Source: Fructilactobacillus carniphilus (GTDB lineage: Bacteria > Bacillota > Bacilli > Lactobacillales > Lactobacillaceae). From it: a stretch of 64,000 nucleotides of DNA. Location: positions 248,001-312,000 of the forward strand of contig NZ_CP097121.1 of NCBI RefSeq assembly GCF_024029675.1, written 5' to 3'. Each line of letters begins with the position of its first letter. Positions within the stretch are counted from its first letter, which is position 1. A model generated the notes under the pieces. That model searched no databases. It was not told the origin of the DNA and saw only the letters and a program-made list of their open reading frames with translations. Below are positions 27,443 through 35,759 of the stretch, one piece after another. The translations under genes and the position numbers were made by a program.

Positions 27443-29899
27443 GTGGCACAGTCGATTAACCTGTTTGACGACCCAACGGCAGAACAACCAGAAACCGCGC
27501 GGCTGACCGGAAAGGTGGCAACCACCTTTTTTGAAGGTAACGACAGTTTTTACAAGGTCTTGCTGGTGCAGGTGGAAGAGCATAACTTTGAGTGGAACGA
27601 ATCAGAAATTGTGGTGACCGGCAATTTTGCGGAAATTAATGATGAACTTAGTTACCGCTTTTTTGGTCGGGTCGTAGACCATCCGAAGTACGGCAAGCAG
27701 TTTCAGGCCACCAACTACGAACGGGTGGCGCAGACGTCCAGATCCGGTTTAATTAAGTATCTCTCGGGGAGTGATTTTCCGGGGATTGGACCGAAGACGG
27801 CGGAAAAGGTCGTGGATCAACTCGGGACGGATTTAATCCCCAAGATTTTGAAGGATCCGAAGGTCTTAAACGGATTGGGATTGAAACCCAAGCAACGGGA
27901 CACGATTACGGAATCCCTGCAGAAGAATAATGGAGCCGAGCAAGTCATCGTCGGCTTGAATAGCTATGGCTTTGGAAGTTCGTTGGCCGCCGCCATCTTT
28001 AAAAAGTATCACGGTCAGGCGCTCGAAGTGATTGAAACGGATCCGTATCGGCTGGTGGAAGACATCCAAAACATCAGTTTTAAACGGGCGGATCAAATTG
28101 CAAATAAAGTTGGAATTGACTATAACAATCCGGGTCGGCTTCGCGCGGGACTGTTAACCACGTTGGATCGGTTATCGATTAGTAGTGGGAATACCTATTC
28201 GACGACTAAAGAAGTGATGAACGCCAGCTTTCAGATTTTGGACACTGACCCGAACCAACAGATTGATGATACCAAGCTGGCAGACGCGCTGAAACAATTG
28301 GTCAAGGACGGCAAGGTCCAGGTCGATCAGGATCGGATTTACCTGAAGGCACTCTTTCAAGACGAGTGGCAGATTGCCGAAAACGTTCATCGGATTTTAC
28401 AGGCGGATAGTCAGGCGCCTAAGGATACCGAACGGTTGATTCAAAAAGTGGAAAAGGCAGCCAAGATTCACTACGACGAGTCACAAGTGCAGGCGATTCA
28501 GGCCGCGCTTGCGCAACCATTGTTTATTTTGACTGGGGGACCTGGAACCGGGAAAACGACCATTATCAATGGAATTGTGCAGGCCTATGCCGAGGAGCAT
28601 GATTTGTCGTTGGATCCGCGTGATTACAAGGGTGATGATGCTTCGTATCCGGTGTTACTGGCCGCACCCACCGGACGAGCTGCCAAGAAAATGGGCGATG
28701 CCACCGACTTGCCAGCTAGTACGATTCACCGGTTGCTAGGTTTGAATGGTGACGATGAGGAGGAACCCGGCAACGCCCTGGATGGTGAATTGTTGATTAT
28801 TGACGAGATGTCGATGGTAGATACGGAGCTGTTTACTAAACTAATCCAGGCGATTCCGACCGGGATGAAGGTTATTCTGGTGGGGGACCAGGACCAGCTG
28901 CCGTCGGTCGGACCAGGTCAGGTCTTTTCGGACTTGATTCGGTCGGAATTAATTCCAACAATGAAGTTGAATCAAATTCACCGCCAGAGTGAGGACTCCA
29001 CCATTATTGAACTGGCGCATCACTTAAAGGACGGGGTGCTGCCTGATGACTTACTAGCGCGGGAACCCGACCGGAGCTTCATTCGGTGTTCTGTGCAGCA
29101 GGTGGTTCCAGTGCTGGAACAAATTATCACGAAGGCGAAGGATAAGGGATTTCAAGCTTCGGACATCCAGGTGTTAGCCCCGATGTATCGCGGCGAAGTG
29201 GGGATTGACCACTTGAATCAGGCGGTCCAGGCGATTTTTAATCCTCCCAGTCCGGATCGCAAGCAGGTTGAAACGGCCCGGCATAGTTTTCGAATTGGCG
29301 ATAAGGTCTTGCAACTGGTGAATGATCCTGAACACAACGTTTTTAACGGGGACATTGGAAAAATCGTGGGGATTGAGTTGAATCCCGATGGCAAGCAGTA
29401 TCTGGATAAACTGACGGTCGCCTTTGACCAGACTGAAGTAACTTATACTCGTAAAGATTGGACGCAGCTGACGCTGGCCTACTGTACTTCGATTCACAAG
29501 GCGCAGGGAAGTGAGTTTCCGATGGTGATTCTGCCCGTGGTGGCACCGTATCGTCGCATGCTAGATCGGAATCTGTTGTACACCGCTGTGACGCGGGCCG
29601 CTAGCAAGCTGGTAATGGTCGGAGATGCCTCGGTCTTTGCGGCGGCTTTGGAACGCGAGGCCAGTCGGCGAAAGACTGGCTTGCCGGATCGATTACGATC
29701 GGCATTTGGTGAAACCGCAGAAGCGGAGGAGACGACTAGTCCTGCTACACAAACTACTTCAGATTCCGCCGCAACCGCAGAGCAAGACCCAGAAACAACC
29801 AGTTTAACGGTCCAGGCGATTGAACGCCAGGCCATCGATCCCATGATTGGGATGCAGGGAGTGACCCCACAGGATTTTCTGGGTGCTAAACTCGAATAA
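27443..29899 (+). CDS. recD2: ATP-dependent DNA helicase RecD2
   Basis: RecD2 is a 5'-3' superfamily 1B helicase acting without RecBC in DNA repair and fork stability. The 818-residue protein has the long N-terminal extension with OB-like and helix-hairpin-helix parts (FPGIGPKTAEKVV near residue 113), Walker A GGPGTGKTT near residue 366, the DEMSMVD Walker B near residue 453, and the SIHKAQGSEFP motif near residue 684. The C-terminal tail (about 760-818) is Thr/Ala/Glu-rich and low in complexity. The start is GTG after GTAGAGG. Confidence 0.96.
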   Translation: MAQSINLFDDPTAEQPETARLTGKVATTFFEGNDSFYKVLLVQVEEHNFEWNESEIVVTGNFAEINDELSYRFFGRVVDHPKYGKQFQATNYERVAQTSRSGLIKYLSGSDFPGIGPKTAEKVVDQLGTDLIPKILKDPKVLNGLGLKPKQRDTITESLQKNNGAEQVIVGLNSYGFGSSLAAAIFKKYHGQALEVIETDPYRLVEDIQNISFKRADQIANKVGIDYNNPGRLRAGLLTTLDRLSISSGNTYSTTKEVMNASFQILDTDPNQQIDDTKLADALKQLVKDGKVQVDQDRIYLKALFQDEWQIAENVHRILQADSQAPKDTERLIQKVEKAAKIHYDESQVQAIQAALAQPLFILTGGPGTGKTTIINGIVQAYAEEHDLSLDPRDYKGDDASYPVLLAAPTGRAAKKMGDATDLPASTIHRLLGLNGDDEEEPGNALDGELLIIDEMSMVDTELFTKLIQAIPTGMKVILVGDQDQLPSVGPGQVFSDLIRSELIPTMKLNQIHRQSEDSTIIELAHHLKDGVLPDDLLAREPDRSFIRCSVQQVVPVLEQIITKAKDKGFQASDIQVLAPMYRGEVGIDHLNQAVQAIFNPPSPDRKQVETARHSFRIGDKVLQLVNDPEHNVFNGDIGKIVGIELNPDGKQYLDKLTVAFDQTEVTYTRKDWTQLTLAYCTSIHKAQGSEFPMVILPVVAPYRRMLDRNLLYTAVTRAASKLVMVGDASVFAAALEREASRRKTGLPDRLRSAFGETAEAEETTSPATQTTSDSAATAEQDPETTSLTVQAIERQAIDPMIGMQGVTPQDFLGAKLE

Positions 29900-29954
29900 G
29901 TTGATTATAATTAAAGGTGAAGTTTATTTCTCAATTTGGAAAGGAACCAGCATT

Positions 29955-30923
29955 GTGACTACAAAACCACAGCCAGTTATTTTTGCCTTAAATTCCAATC
30001 GTCCGCTTGCTGAAAAAATCGCGCAAGTGAGTGGAATGCCGATGGGAAAGGCGACCATCAACCACTTTAGTGATGGCGAAATCAAGATTTCCATCGATGA
30101 AAGTGTCCGGGGGAAGGACGTTTTCATCATTCAATCGTTATCAAATCCCGTGAATATGAATTTCATGGAACTGATGATTATGATTGATGCAGTGCGCCGG
30201 ACGAGTGCCCACACGATTAACGTGGTGATCCCGTATTACGGTTACTCACGTTCGGATCGCAAGGCACGGTCGCGGGAGCCCATTACCGCTAAGTTGTTAG
30301 CGTCAATCTTGCAGGACAGTGGGATTAACCGCGTGATTACGCTTGATTTACACGCTGCCCAGATTCAAGGCTTCTTTGACATTCCCGTGGATCACTTGCA
30401 ACCAAGTCGGTTGATTAGTAACTATCTTCACGACCAACATTTAGATGAAAATGCCGTGGTGGTCGCTCCTGATCATAACGGGGTGGGTCGAGCTCGAATC
30501 ATTGCCGACTTACTGGATCTGCCGATTGCGATTGTTGATAACCGGGAACCGGATTCATCGAACCACATCCCGGATTCTGTAATTGGTTCCGTTGCTGGAA
30601 AAAATGCAATTGTGATTGATGACCTGATTGTGACCGGTCGGAAGATGAAGGTGTCGGCTGCTGCTTTGAAGAAGGCGGGCGCAGAAGATGTGATTGCGGT
30701 AGCCACGCATCCCGTGTTTGCGGACCGAAAACCAGTTGATTTGAACGACCCCAACATTTCTCAAGTGATTGTGACAGATTCGATTGTAATTTCTGATCCG
30801 GATCAATTACCAAAATTAACCGTGATTTCGGTTGGGGAATTACTGGGGAATGCGTTAAAATTGATTCAAGAACACAAATCCACTCATCGCTTATTTAGAG
30901 GAGGAAATACGGATGGTATATAA
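29955..30923 (+). CDS. Divergent ribose-phosphate pyrophosphokinase paralogue
   Basis: The 322-residue protein has the whole PRPP synthetase fold: FSDGE near residue 38, the ATP-binding YGYSRSDRKARSREP near residue 95, DLHAAQIQGFFD near residue 131 and APDHNGVGRAR near residue 171. However, the catalytic flexible loop normally reading DKRRP..PN is DNREPDSSN (195-203), so the catalytic Lys and second Arg are Asn and Glu. The PRPP loop normally DD..DT(A/G)GT is DDLIVTGRK (222-230). It is probably a regulatory or inactive paralogue. GTG 29955 follows AAAGGAAC; upstream in-frame codons overlap recD2. Confidence 0.85.
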   Translation: MTTKPQPVIFALNSNRPLAEKIAQVSGMPMGKATINHFSDGEIKISIDESVRGKDVFIIQSLSNPVNMNFMELMIMIDAVRRTSAHTINVVIPYYGYSRSDRKARSREPITAKLLASILQDSGINRVITLDLHAAQIQGFFDIPVDHLQPSRLISNYLHDQHLDENAVVVAPDHNGVGRARIIADLLDLPIAIVDNREPDSSNHIPDSVIGSVAGKNAIVIDDLIVTGRKMKVSAAALKKAGAEDVIAVATHPVFADRKPVDLNDPNISQVIVTDSIVISDPDQLPKLTVISVGELLGNALKLIQEHKSTHRLFRGGNTDGI

Positions 30924-31905
30924 AGCAAACGAACAACGTTATGACAATATGAAGGTGCGTCGGGCTGGGAATTCTGGTCTGCAACTGCCTGCTTTATCGT
31001 TTGGAACGTGGCACAGTTTTGGCGACGATGCGAACTTCCAAGACAGTGAAAAGATTATGCTGGCGGCCTTTGACCGCGGGATTTTCAGCTTTGATCTTGC
31101 TAACAACTATGGTCCAGGCTCGGGTGCCGCTGAAAGAATGTTTGGCCAGGTTTACCGGCGAGATTTAAAGCCTTACCGGGATGAATTGATCATCACGACC
31201 AAGGCTGGATTCCACATGTGGCCGGGAGTTTACGGAAACTTCTCTTCGAAAAAGACGTTGGTAGCTGCTTTAGACCGCAGTTTACAACGGATGGGCTTGG
31301 ATTACGTGGACATTTACTACAGCCACCGGTTTGATCCCAACACTCGTTTAGAAGAAACCGCGGAAGCCTTAGACGGGTTAGTTAAAGCTGGAAAAGCCCT
31401 TTACATCGGGATTTCGAACTACGATGGCCCGCAAACCGCTAAGATGATTGAACTGTTCAAGGAATTGCACACACCGTTTGTGGTCAACCAAAGTTCTTAC
31501 AACATGTTGAATCGGGATCCAGAAAACGACGGCACGTTGCAAACGTTGGCTGATAACCATGATGGATTAGTGGCTTATGGTCCACTGGCCGAAGGATTAT
31601 TGACGGACAAGTATTTGAACGGAATTCCGGACGACATTCACTTGCACTTCACGAACAGCTTTATCCTAGATAAAGGGGAAGCCGCAGCTGTGAAGAAGTT
31701 GAACCAGTTGAATGACTTGGCCCAGAACCGGAATCAAACTCTAGCTCAAATGGCAACGGCTTGGTTATTGCATGACCCAACGGTTACGAGTGTGGTTACG
31801 GGTGCTTCTAAAGTTGAGCACTTAGAAGACAACTTGAAGGCCTTGGATAACTTGGACTTTACGGCTGATGAATTAGCTGAAATTGACCGGATTGTTAAAG
31901 ATTAA
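30913..31905 (+). CDS. Aldo/keto reductase (YghZ/AKR14-like)
   Basis: This 330-residue NADPH-dependent reductase has the (beta/alpha)8 fold with catalytic tetrad candidates: Asp and Tyr in FDLANNYG near residues 54-61, Lys in TTKAG near residue 97, and His in YSHRFD near residue 138. The GSGAAERMFG segment and overall length resemble L-glyceraldehyde-3-phosphate reductase YghZ and potassium-channel beta-subunit-like reductases. The physiological substrate is not known; detoxification of aldehydes is plausible. The start has GAGGAGG and overlaps the end of the PRPP synthetase paralogue by 11 bases, so the two are cotranscribed. Confidence 0.9.
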   Translation: MVYKANEQRYDNMKVRRAGNSGLQLPALSFGTWHSFGDDANFQDSEKIMLAAFDRGIFSFDLANNYGPGSGAAERMFGQVYRRDLKPYRDELIITTKAGFHMWPGVYGNFSSKKTLVAALDRSLQRMGLDYVDIYYSHRFDPNTRLEETAEALDGLVKAGKALYIGISNYDGPQTAKMIELFKELHTPFVVNQSSYNMLNRDPENDGTLQTLADNHDGLVAYGPLAEGLLTDKYLNGIPDDIHLHFTNSFILDKGEAAAVKKLNQLNDLAQNRNQTLAQMATAWLLHDPTVTSVVTGASKVEHLEDNLKALDNLDFTADELAEIDRIVKD

Positions 31906-31919
31906 TTGCTTTTAATATG

Positions 31920-31957
31920 ACGCCTGTCATCGAGCGCTTGCTTGGTGGGGCGTTTTT
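31920..31957 (+). terminator. Terminator after the aldo/keto reductase gene
   Basis: ACGCC (31920-31924) pairs with GGCGT (31949-31953) around a loop with partial inner pairing, followed by five T residues. Confidence 0.7.
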
Positions 31958-31973
31958 ATTTGAGCAATAAAAA

Positions 31974-32010
31974 AGAGAAGCCCTAATTCCAAGAGAATTG
32001 GGGCTTCTAT
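31974..32010 (-). terminator. Terminator of the small membrane protein gene
   Basis: A 14-bp stem with one G-T pair (31976-31989 with 31995-32008) is followed on the - strand by a T-rich run. It overlaps the end of the - strand gene. Confidence 0.88.
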
Positions 32011-32261
32011 GGTTGCTTATTTTTCGTTGCTGGTTGTCTTTTTTTTTTCGTAAATTCATGATACTGGATGTCTAATAAGACTGCTTCTCCTCCGATGAGC
32101 AACAAGAGCCCCATCCCAAGACTGGTAGCGGTAGTAACCATCATGTAAACGGAATAGATCAAGTAGATGATGGGTAAAATGAAACCGAGCACTGGAAACT
32201 TAACTTGGCGAGATAAGAAAAGTTGGATCAAGATGATGGCGATGATAATTAAAACCCACAT
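32007..32261 (-). CDS. Small integral membrane protein, function unknown
   Basis: This 84-residue protein has three closely packed hydrophobic segments (about residues 2-15, 22-43 and 47-62), then a basic cytoplasmic tail (KKKRQPATKNKQP). No catalytic motif is visible. AAAGGAG lies just before the ATG and an extended -10 TGTTATAAT (32291-32299 on the - strand) is a good promoter. It looks like a stand-alone gene. Confidence 0.75.
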   Translation of the reverse strand: MWVLIIIAIILIQLFLSRQVKFPVLGFILPIIYLIYSVYMMVTTATSLGMGLLLLIGGEAVLLDIQYHEFTKKKRQPATKNKQP

Positions 32262-32290
32262 GAAAATTCTCCTTTAGTAGTGTGAATTTA

Positions 32291-32299
32291 ATTATAACA
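32291..32299 (-). promoter_or_regulatory. Extended -10 promoter of small membrane protein gene
   Basis: Reading the - strand, TGTTATAAT is a perfect extended -10 about 30 bases before the start codon; the -35 region is weak. Confidence 0.55.
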
Positions 32300-32354
32300 T
32301 AACTAATTTGATATCTAACTATACTAAGATAATATGGATAAATTAGTTTAATCC

Positions 32355-32397
32355 AAAAACCCCCACAGAACGGAGATAATCGTTCGGTGGGGGTTTT
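32355..32397 (-). terminator. Terminator of the rpoY-rnjA operon
   Basis: An 11-bp stem (32356-32366 with 32387-32397) is extended by an inner GAACG/CGTTC stem and followed on the - strand by T residues. Confidence 0.92.
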
Positions 32398-32415
32398 ATT
32401 TTGTTCGACTAAGTT

Positions 32416-34107
32416 TTATTTTTGATTCGTGTTATTCATGATTAACATTGGTAGAATTAACGGACGGCGTTCCGTCTTTTCGTAAAGGAAGTTCGACAGT
32501 TCGTTAATCACGGCTTTTTTAATCGTTTTTTCACTGGCGTTTTTGCTATTCATGGCACGGCGAATCGTCCGAAAGACGAGCTTTCGTCCCTGGTCCAGGA
32601 GTTCACCGGATTCGCGCATGTAGACAAAGCCCCGCGAAAGCAGGTCGGGACCGGACTGAATTTCGCGGTCTTTGAGGTTGATGGTGGCTACGACCACCAC
32701 AAGGCCTTCTTCCGAGAGGAGTTGGCGATCCTTGATGACCTTTTCGTTAACGGTGTCAACCCCGTTTCCATCAATGTACACGTCTCCCGCCGCAAAGTTT
32801 CCGGCCATTCGCGCACTATCTTTGGTAAGAGCTAACACATCACCGTTTCTGAGAATGAAACAGTGATCCTTCGGAATCCCACACTGTTCGGCGAGACCCA
32901 TGTGGATTTTTTGCATCCGGTATTCTCCATGAATCGGGACGAAGAACTTCGGTTTCATCAACCGGATCATCAGTTTCTCTTCTTCTTGACCACCGTGTCC
33001 AGAGGTATGGATGTGGTTTTCGTAACCCTTGATTACCGTAGCGCCGGCTTCTTCCAGTTCGTTAATGACCCGGTTCACGCTTAACACGTTTCCAGGAATC
33101 GGATTACTGGAAAGGACCACCGTATCGCCTGGTTCAATCGAAATTTGGCGGTGGGTTCCGTTGGCAATTCGTGAGAGGGCCGCCATTTGTTCTCCTTGGG
33201 ATCCGGTACAAAGAATCATAACTTTGTTAGCCGGTAGGGACTTCAGTTGGTTGGCGTCCACAAAGGCCTTATCAGGAACCTTAATGTAACCTAGTTCCCG
33301 GCCGTTCACCACGGCAGCTTCCATACTCCGTCCAAAGACGGCAATTTTGCGACCGTTTTTGTAGGCCGCATCGATGGCGGTCATGACCCGCGAAAGGTTA
33401 GAGGCAAAGGTGGCGAAGATAATTCGACCGTCGACGCGTTTGAAAATTTTGCGGACTGAATCACTTACGTAGCGTTCGGACTTGGTCCAGACTGGTTTTT
33501 CGGCATTAGTACTGTCAGCCATCAGGCACAGTACTCCTTCTTCACCAAGTTTAGCCATTGCTTGTAAATCTGGTGGAGTATTCGTCACTGGGGTCAAATC
33601 AAACTTGTAGTCCCCGGTTTCAACAATCACACCGTCAGGAGTGTGTACAGCCACACCTAGAGCGTCCGGAATGGAGTGGGTCGTACGGAAGAACGAAACA
33701 CTGGTTTTCTTAAACTTTAAGACCGTGTTTTCGTCGATAGCATGCAATTCAGTTTGCTTGAGCATGCCGTGTTCCTCGAGTTTTCCCTTGATAAGGGCGA
33801 GGGCGAGCGGACCAGCGTACACTGGAACGTTGATGGCTTTCAGAATAAAAGGAATCCCACCGATGTGGTCTTCGTGACCGTGGGTAATTACCAGGGCTTT
33901 AATTTTATTCTGATTTTCCACTAGATATTGATAATCAGGAATAACGTAATCAATCCCGAGTTGAGTGCTTTCTGGGAACTTAATCCCAGCATCAATTAAG
34001 ACAATTTCATCTTGAAATTGGACTCCGTAAGTATTCTTTCCAATTTCGCCTAGACCACCAACGCCATAAATCGCCGTTTCGTTGTTTTTGACGTTTAGTT
34101 TATTCAT
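32416..34107 (-). CDS. rnjA: Ribonuclease J1
   Basis: RNase J1 is the main 5'-3' exonuclease and endonuclease for mRNA decay and rRNA maturation in Firmicutes. The 563-residue protein has the intact metal-binding motif HGHEDH at residues 76-81, the THSIPD and ETGDYKFD motifs, the beta-CASP core with HTSGHGGQ, and the PIHGEYR motif before the C-terminal domain. It should therefore be fully active, unlike the RNase J2 at 48195-49910. Its start overlaps the rpoY stop by one base, so the two are coupled. Confidence 0.97.
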   Translation of the reverse strand: MNKLNVKNNETAIYGVGGLGEIGKNTYGVQFQDEIVLIDAGIKFPESTQLGIDYVIPDYQYLVENQNKIKALVITHGHEDHIGGIPFILKAINVPVYAGPLALALIKGKLEEHGMLKQTELHAIDENTVLKFKKTSVSFFRTTHSIPDALGVAVHTPDGVIVETGDYKFDLTPVTNTPPDLQAMAKLGEEGVLCLMADSTNAEKPVWTKSERYVSDSVRKIFKRVDGRIIFATFASNLSRVMTAIDAAYKNGRKIAVFGRSMEAAVVNGRELGYIKVPDKAFVDANQLKSLPANKVMILCTGSQGEQMAALSRIANGTHRQISIEPGDTVVLSSNPIPGNVLSVNRVINELEEAGATVIKGYENHIHTSGHGGQEEEKLMIRLMKPKFFVPIHGEYRMQKIHMGLAEQCGIPKDHCFILRNGDVLALTKDSARMAGNFAAGDVYIDGNGVDTVNEKVIKDRQLLSEEGLVVVVATINLKDREIQSGPDLLSRGFVYMRESGELLDQGRKLVFRTIRRAMNSKNASEKTIKKAVINELSNFLYEKTERRPLILPMLIMNNTNQK

Positions 34108-34325
34108 TATTTATTAAACTCCGTAATTTTAAAATCTGGTTCTTGTTGTTCGAATTCGAGCTTTTTACCCGCAAGTGGTTGGATGAATTCCACCACGTAG
34201 TCGGTGTTTTTAGCAATCAAATCACGAACATCTGCTTGAGTAGGGGCGTCTAAATAGAGCGCCTTTGTTGCTTCCCGTTTAGGATTTTCCTGTGGGTTTG
34301 GTTGGTATAATACTTTGTAAATCAC
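34107..34325 (-). CDS. rpoY: RNA polymerase epsilon subunit RpoY
   Basis: RpoY (DUF1447) is a small Firmicutes-specific RNA polymerase subunit resembling phage Gp2 proteins. The 72-residue protein has the family features MIYKVLYQ at the start, REATKALYLDA in the middle and the NTDYVVEFIQPL strand before an acidic end. The start is GTG after AAAGGAG. The coupling with rnjA is the usual arrangement in Bacillales and Lactobacillales and links transcription and RNA decay. Confidence 0.95.
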   Translation of the reverse strand: MIYKVLYQPNPQENPKREATKALYLDAPTQADVRDLIAKNTDYVVEFIQPLAGKKLEFEQQEPDFKITEFNK

Positions 34326-34441
34326 AATTATTACTCCTTTAGTTCAGTTACTTAATTTTTATGTCGAACTGTTCGTTGGTAGACCAACTCCTACTTAAAT
34401 TTTATCATAGATTATGATGCAAGTATATATGGAGCGTTTTC

Positions 34442-34450
34442 TGTTAGAAT
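34442..34450 (+). promoter_or_regulatory. Extended -10 promoter of the anchored protein gene
   Basis: TGTTAGAAT is an extended -10. Transcription would begin near 34457, which rules out the in-frame ATG at 34449 as a start and supports ATG 34485. Confidence 0.55.
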
Positions 34451-34484
34451 GAGAACGGTAATAACAGAAAAATGGAGAAGTAAA

Positions 34485-34961
34485 ATGAAGACGGGAATTG
34501 AATTAGTACTAGGGTTTTTAATTGCTCTGATAATTTATAATGTATTGCATCACTTCTTGGTTACACTTCCTAACAAACGTCACCAACGACACGTGCGGGG
34601 ATTGGTAGACCAAGAAGTCAATAAAACACTGACGACTTTGCAAGACCCGACTGGTCAGTTGGTGGTAGGAGAGTTAGAACGCGCCAAGGTTTTAGATGAA
34701 GTATGGGGTCGGGGCATCATGGTCTTTGAGTATCGTTGTGTTCTGCAGCAACACCCTGGTGAATTGGAAACCACGCAATTGTTAGCAGACGCTTTGAAAC
34801 GGCAAGCTCGGGCAGATGGCTACGTAACGCCGAGTGGGCGGACCCGGTTATTGGTGACCGATTGTTGGATTAACCAAGATCAGCTTTCCTTTGACGTGGT
34901 TGATCTTGCTAACCGAGCCACTCAGGAATACGTGACTGATTTGCATCGCTTAGATAAATAA
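34485..34961 (+). CDS. Membrane-anchored protein of unknown function
   Basis: This 158-residue protein has one N-terminal membrane helix (about residues 5-24), then a soluble domain with a Leu-rich helix and strands (VFEYRCVLQQ, RLLVTDCWINQDQLSFDVVDL). No known motif is recognised. The start is after GGAGAAGT. It lies between rpoY (divergent) and def (convergent) and is probably transcribed alone. Orientation of the soluble part is unclear; no signal peptidase site is evident. Confidence 0.7.
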   Translation: MKTGIELVLGFLIALIIYNVLHHFLVTLPNKRHQRHVRGLVDQEVNKTLTTLQDPTGQLVVGELERAKVLDEVWGRGIMVFEYRCVLQQHPGELETTQLLADALKRQARADGYVTPSGRTRLLVTDCWINQDQLSFDVVDLANRATQEYVTDLHRLDK

Positions 34962-34996
34962 AAACGTTTCTCTTCGTGCTGAAGGGAAACGTTTTT
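34960..34996. terminator. Bidirectional terminator, anchored protein gene and def
   Basis: An 11-bp stem (34960-34970 with 34986-34996) is continued by an inner CTTC/GAAG stem, with A- and T-runs on both sides. Confidence 0.88.
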
Positions 34997-35016
34997 GTTT
35001 TATGCAGTTGTTTCGA

Positions 35017-35577
35017 CTATTCAATAAAGATTTCGTTATCCTCTTTTGCAAACGGATCTTGTTTGTTGATGTGATCGTAAAAGAGAGTACCGTGCAAATG
35101 GTCAATCTCGTGTTGGGCAATGATGGCAGGATAGTGCTTGAGTCGAACGCGGTGTTTTTCACCGTCTAGGTCTTGATATTCAACGGTAATTCGGTCAGAA
35201 CGCGGTACGTAACCTGGAATGTCTTTATCAACCGAAAGACAGCCTTCACCCACGGACAAGGCAGCTTGTTGGACGGAATTTGAGACAATCACCGGATTCA
35301 CCATGATGGCTTTGAACGGTGATTCCTGACCTTCTTCTTCCGGTGGAGTTAGGATCGCTGCCATTAGCTTGGAAACACCCACTTGGGGCGCAGCCAAACC
35401 GACTCCAGCCCGCAGGTGGTATTTTTTACATTGTTCTTCATCCTGGCTAATTTCTAGGTATTGCATCATTTTTTCACCCAGCTGGCGATCCTCGTCACTA
35501 AGGGGAAACTGGACCGGTTTCGCTTGCTTGCGCAAGACGGGGTTACCATCCCGGGTAATGTCTTTCATTAAATACAA
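35017..35577 (-). CDS. def: Peptide deformylase
   Basis: Def removes the formyl group from nascent proteins. The 186-residue metalloenzyme has motif 1 [10 protein letters not shown], motif 2 EGCLS with the metal-binding cysteine, and motif 3 QHEIDHLHG with the two metal-binding histidines and catalytic Glu. It has the insertions typical of type 2 (Gram-positive) enzymes. The start is read as TTG 35577, eight bases after GGAGG, giving [13 protein letters not shown]; longer ATG starts lie before the ribosome binding site. Confidence 0.95.
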   Translation of the reverse strand: MYLMKDITRDGNPVLRKQAKPVQFPLSDEDRQLGEKMMQYLEISQDEEQCKKYHLRAGVGLAAPQVGVSKLMAAILTPPEEEGQESPFKAIMVNPVIVSNSVQQAALSVGEGCLSVDKDIPGYVPRSDRITVEYQDLDGEKHRVRLKHYPAIIAQHEIDHLHGTLFYDHINKQDPFAKEDNEIFIE

Positions 35578-35614
35578 GGTAAGAGCCTCCATTCGTTGTG
35601 ATAATCCGTACTTC

Positions 35615-35643
35615 ATTATAGGCTAGCGGCTGCACGCTTGCAA
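35615..35643 (-). promoter_or_regulatory. def promoter
   Basis: On the - strand TTGCAA (35643-35638) and a perfect TATAAT (35620-35615) are separated by 17 bases, about 38 bases before the TTG start. Confidence 0.75.
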
Positions 35644-35674
35644 AACAAATCTTTGCAACTATTTACGAAAAACT

Positions 35675-35714
35675 TTGCAAATTCTTAACTTAATGTTAGG
35701 TTATTACTAACTAA
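35675..35714 (+). promoter_or_regulatory. Candidate promoter with overlapping dyad before the LDH-like gene
   Basis: TTGCAA (35675-35680) and an extended -10 TGTTAGGTT (hexamer 35697-35702) are 16 bases apart. A GTTAG...CTAAC inverted repeat (about 35695-35711) covers the -10, so a repressor could act here. CTTTGCAA occurs twice, 22 bases apart (35651 and 35673). Confidence 0.4.
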
Positions 35715-35759
35715 AAACGAAACGCTGAACTAATCTTATCTTACTGGGAGATGAAAAGG

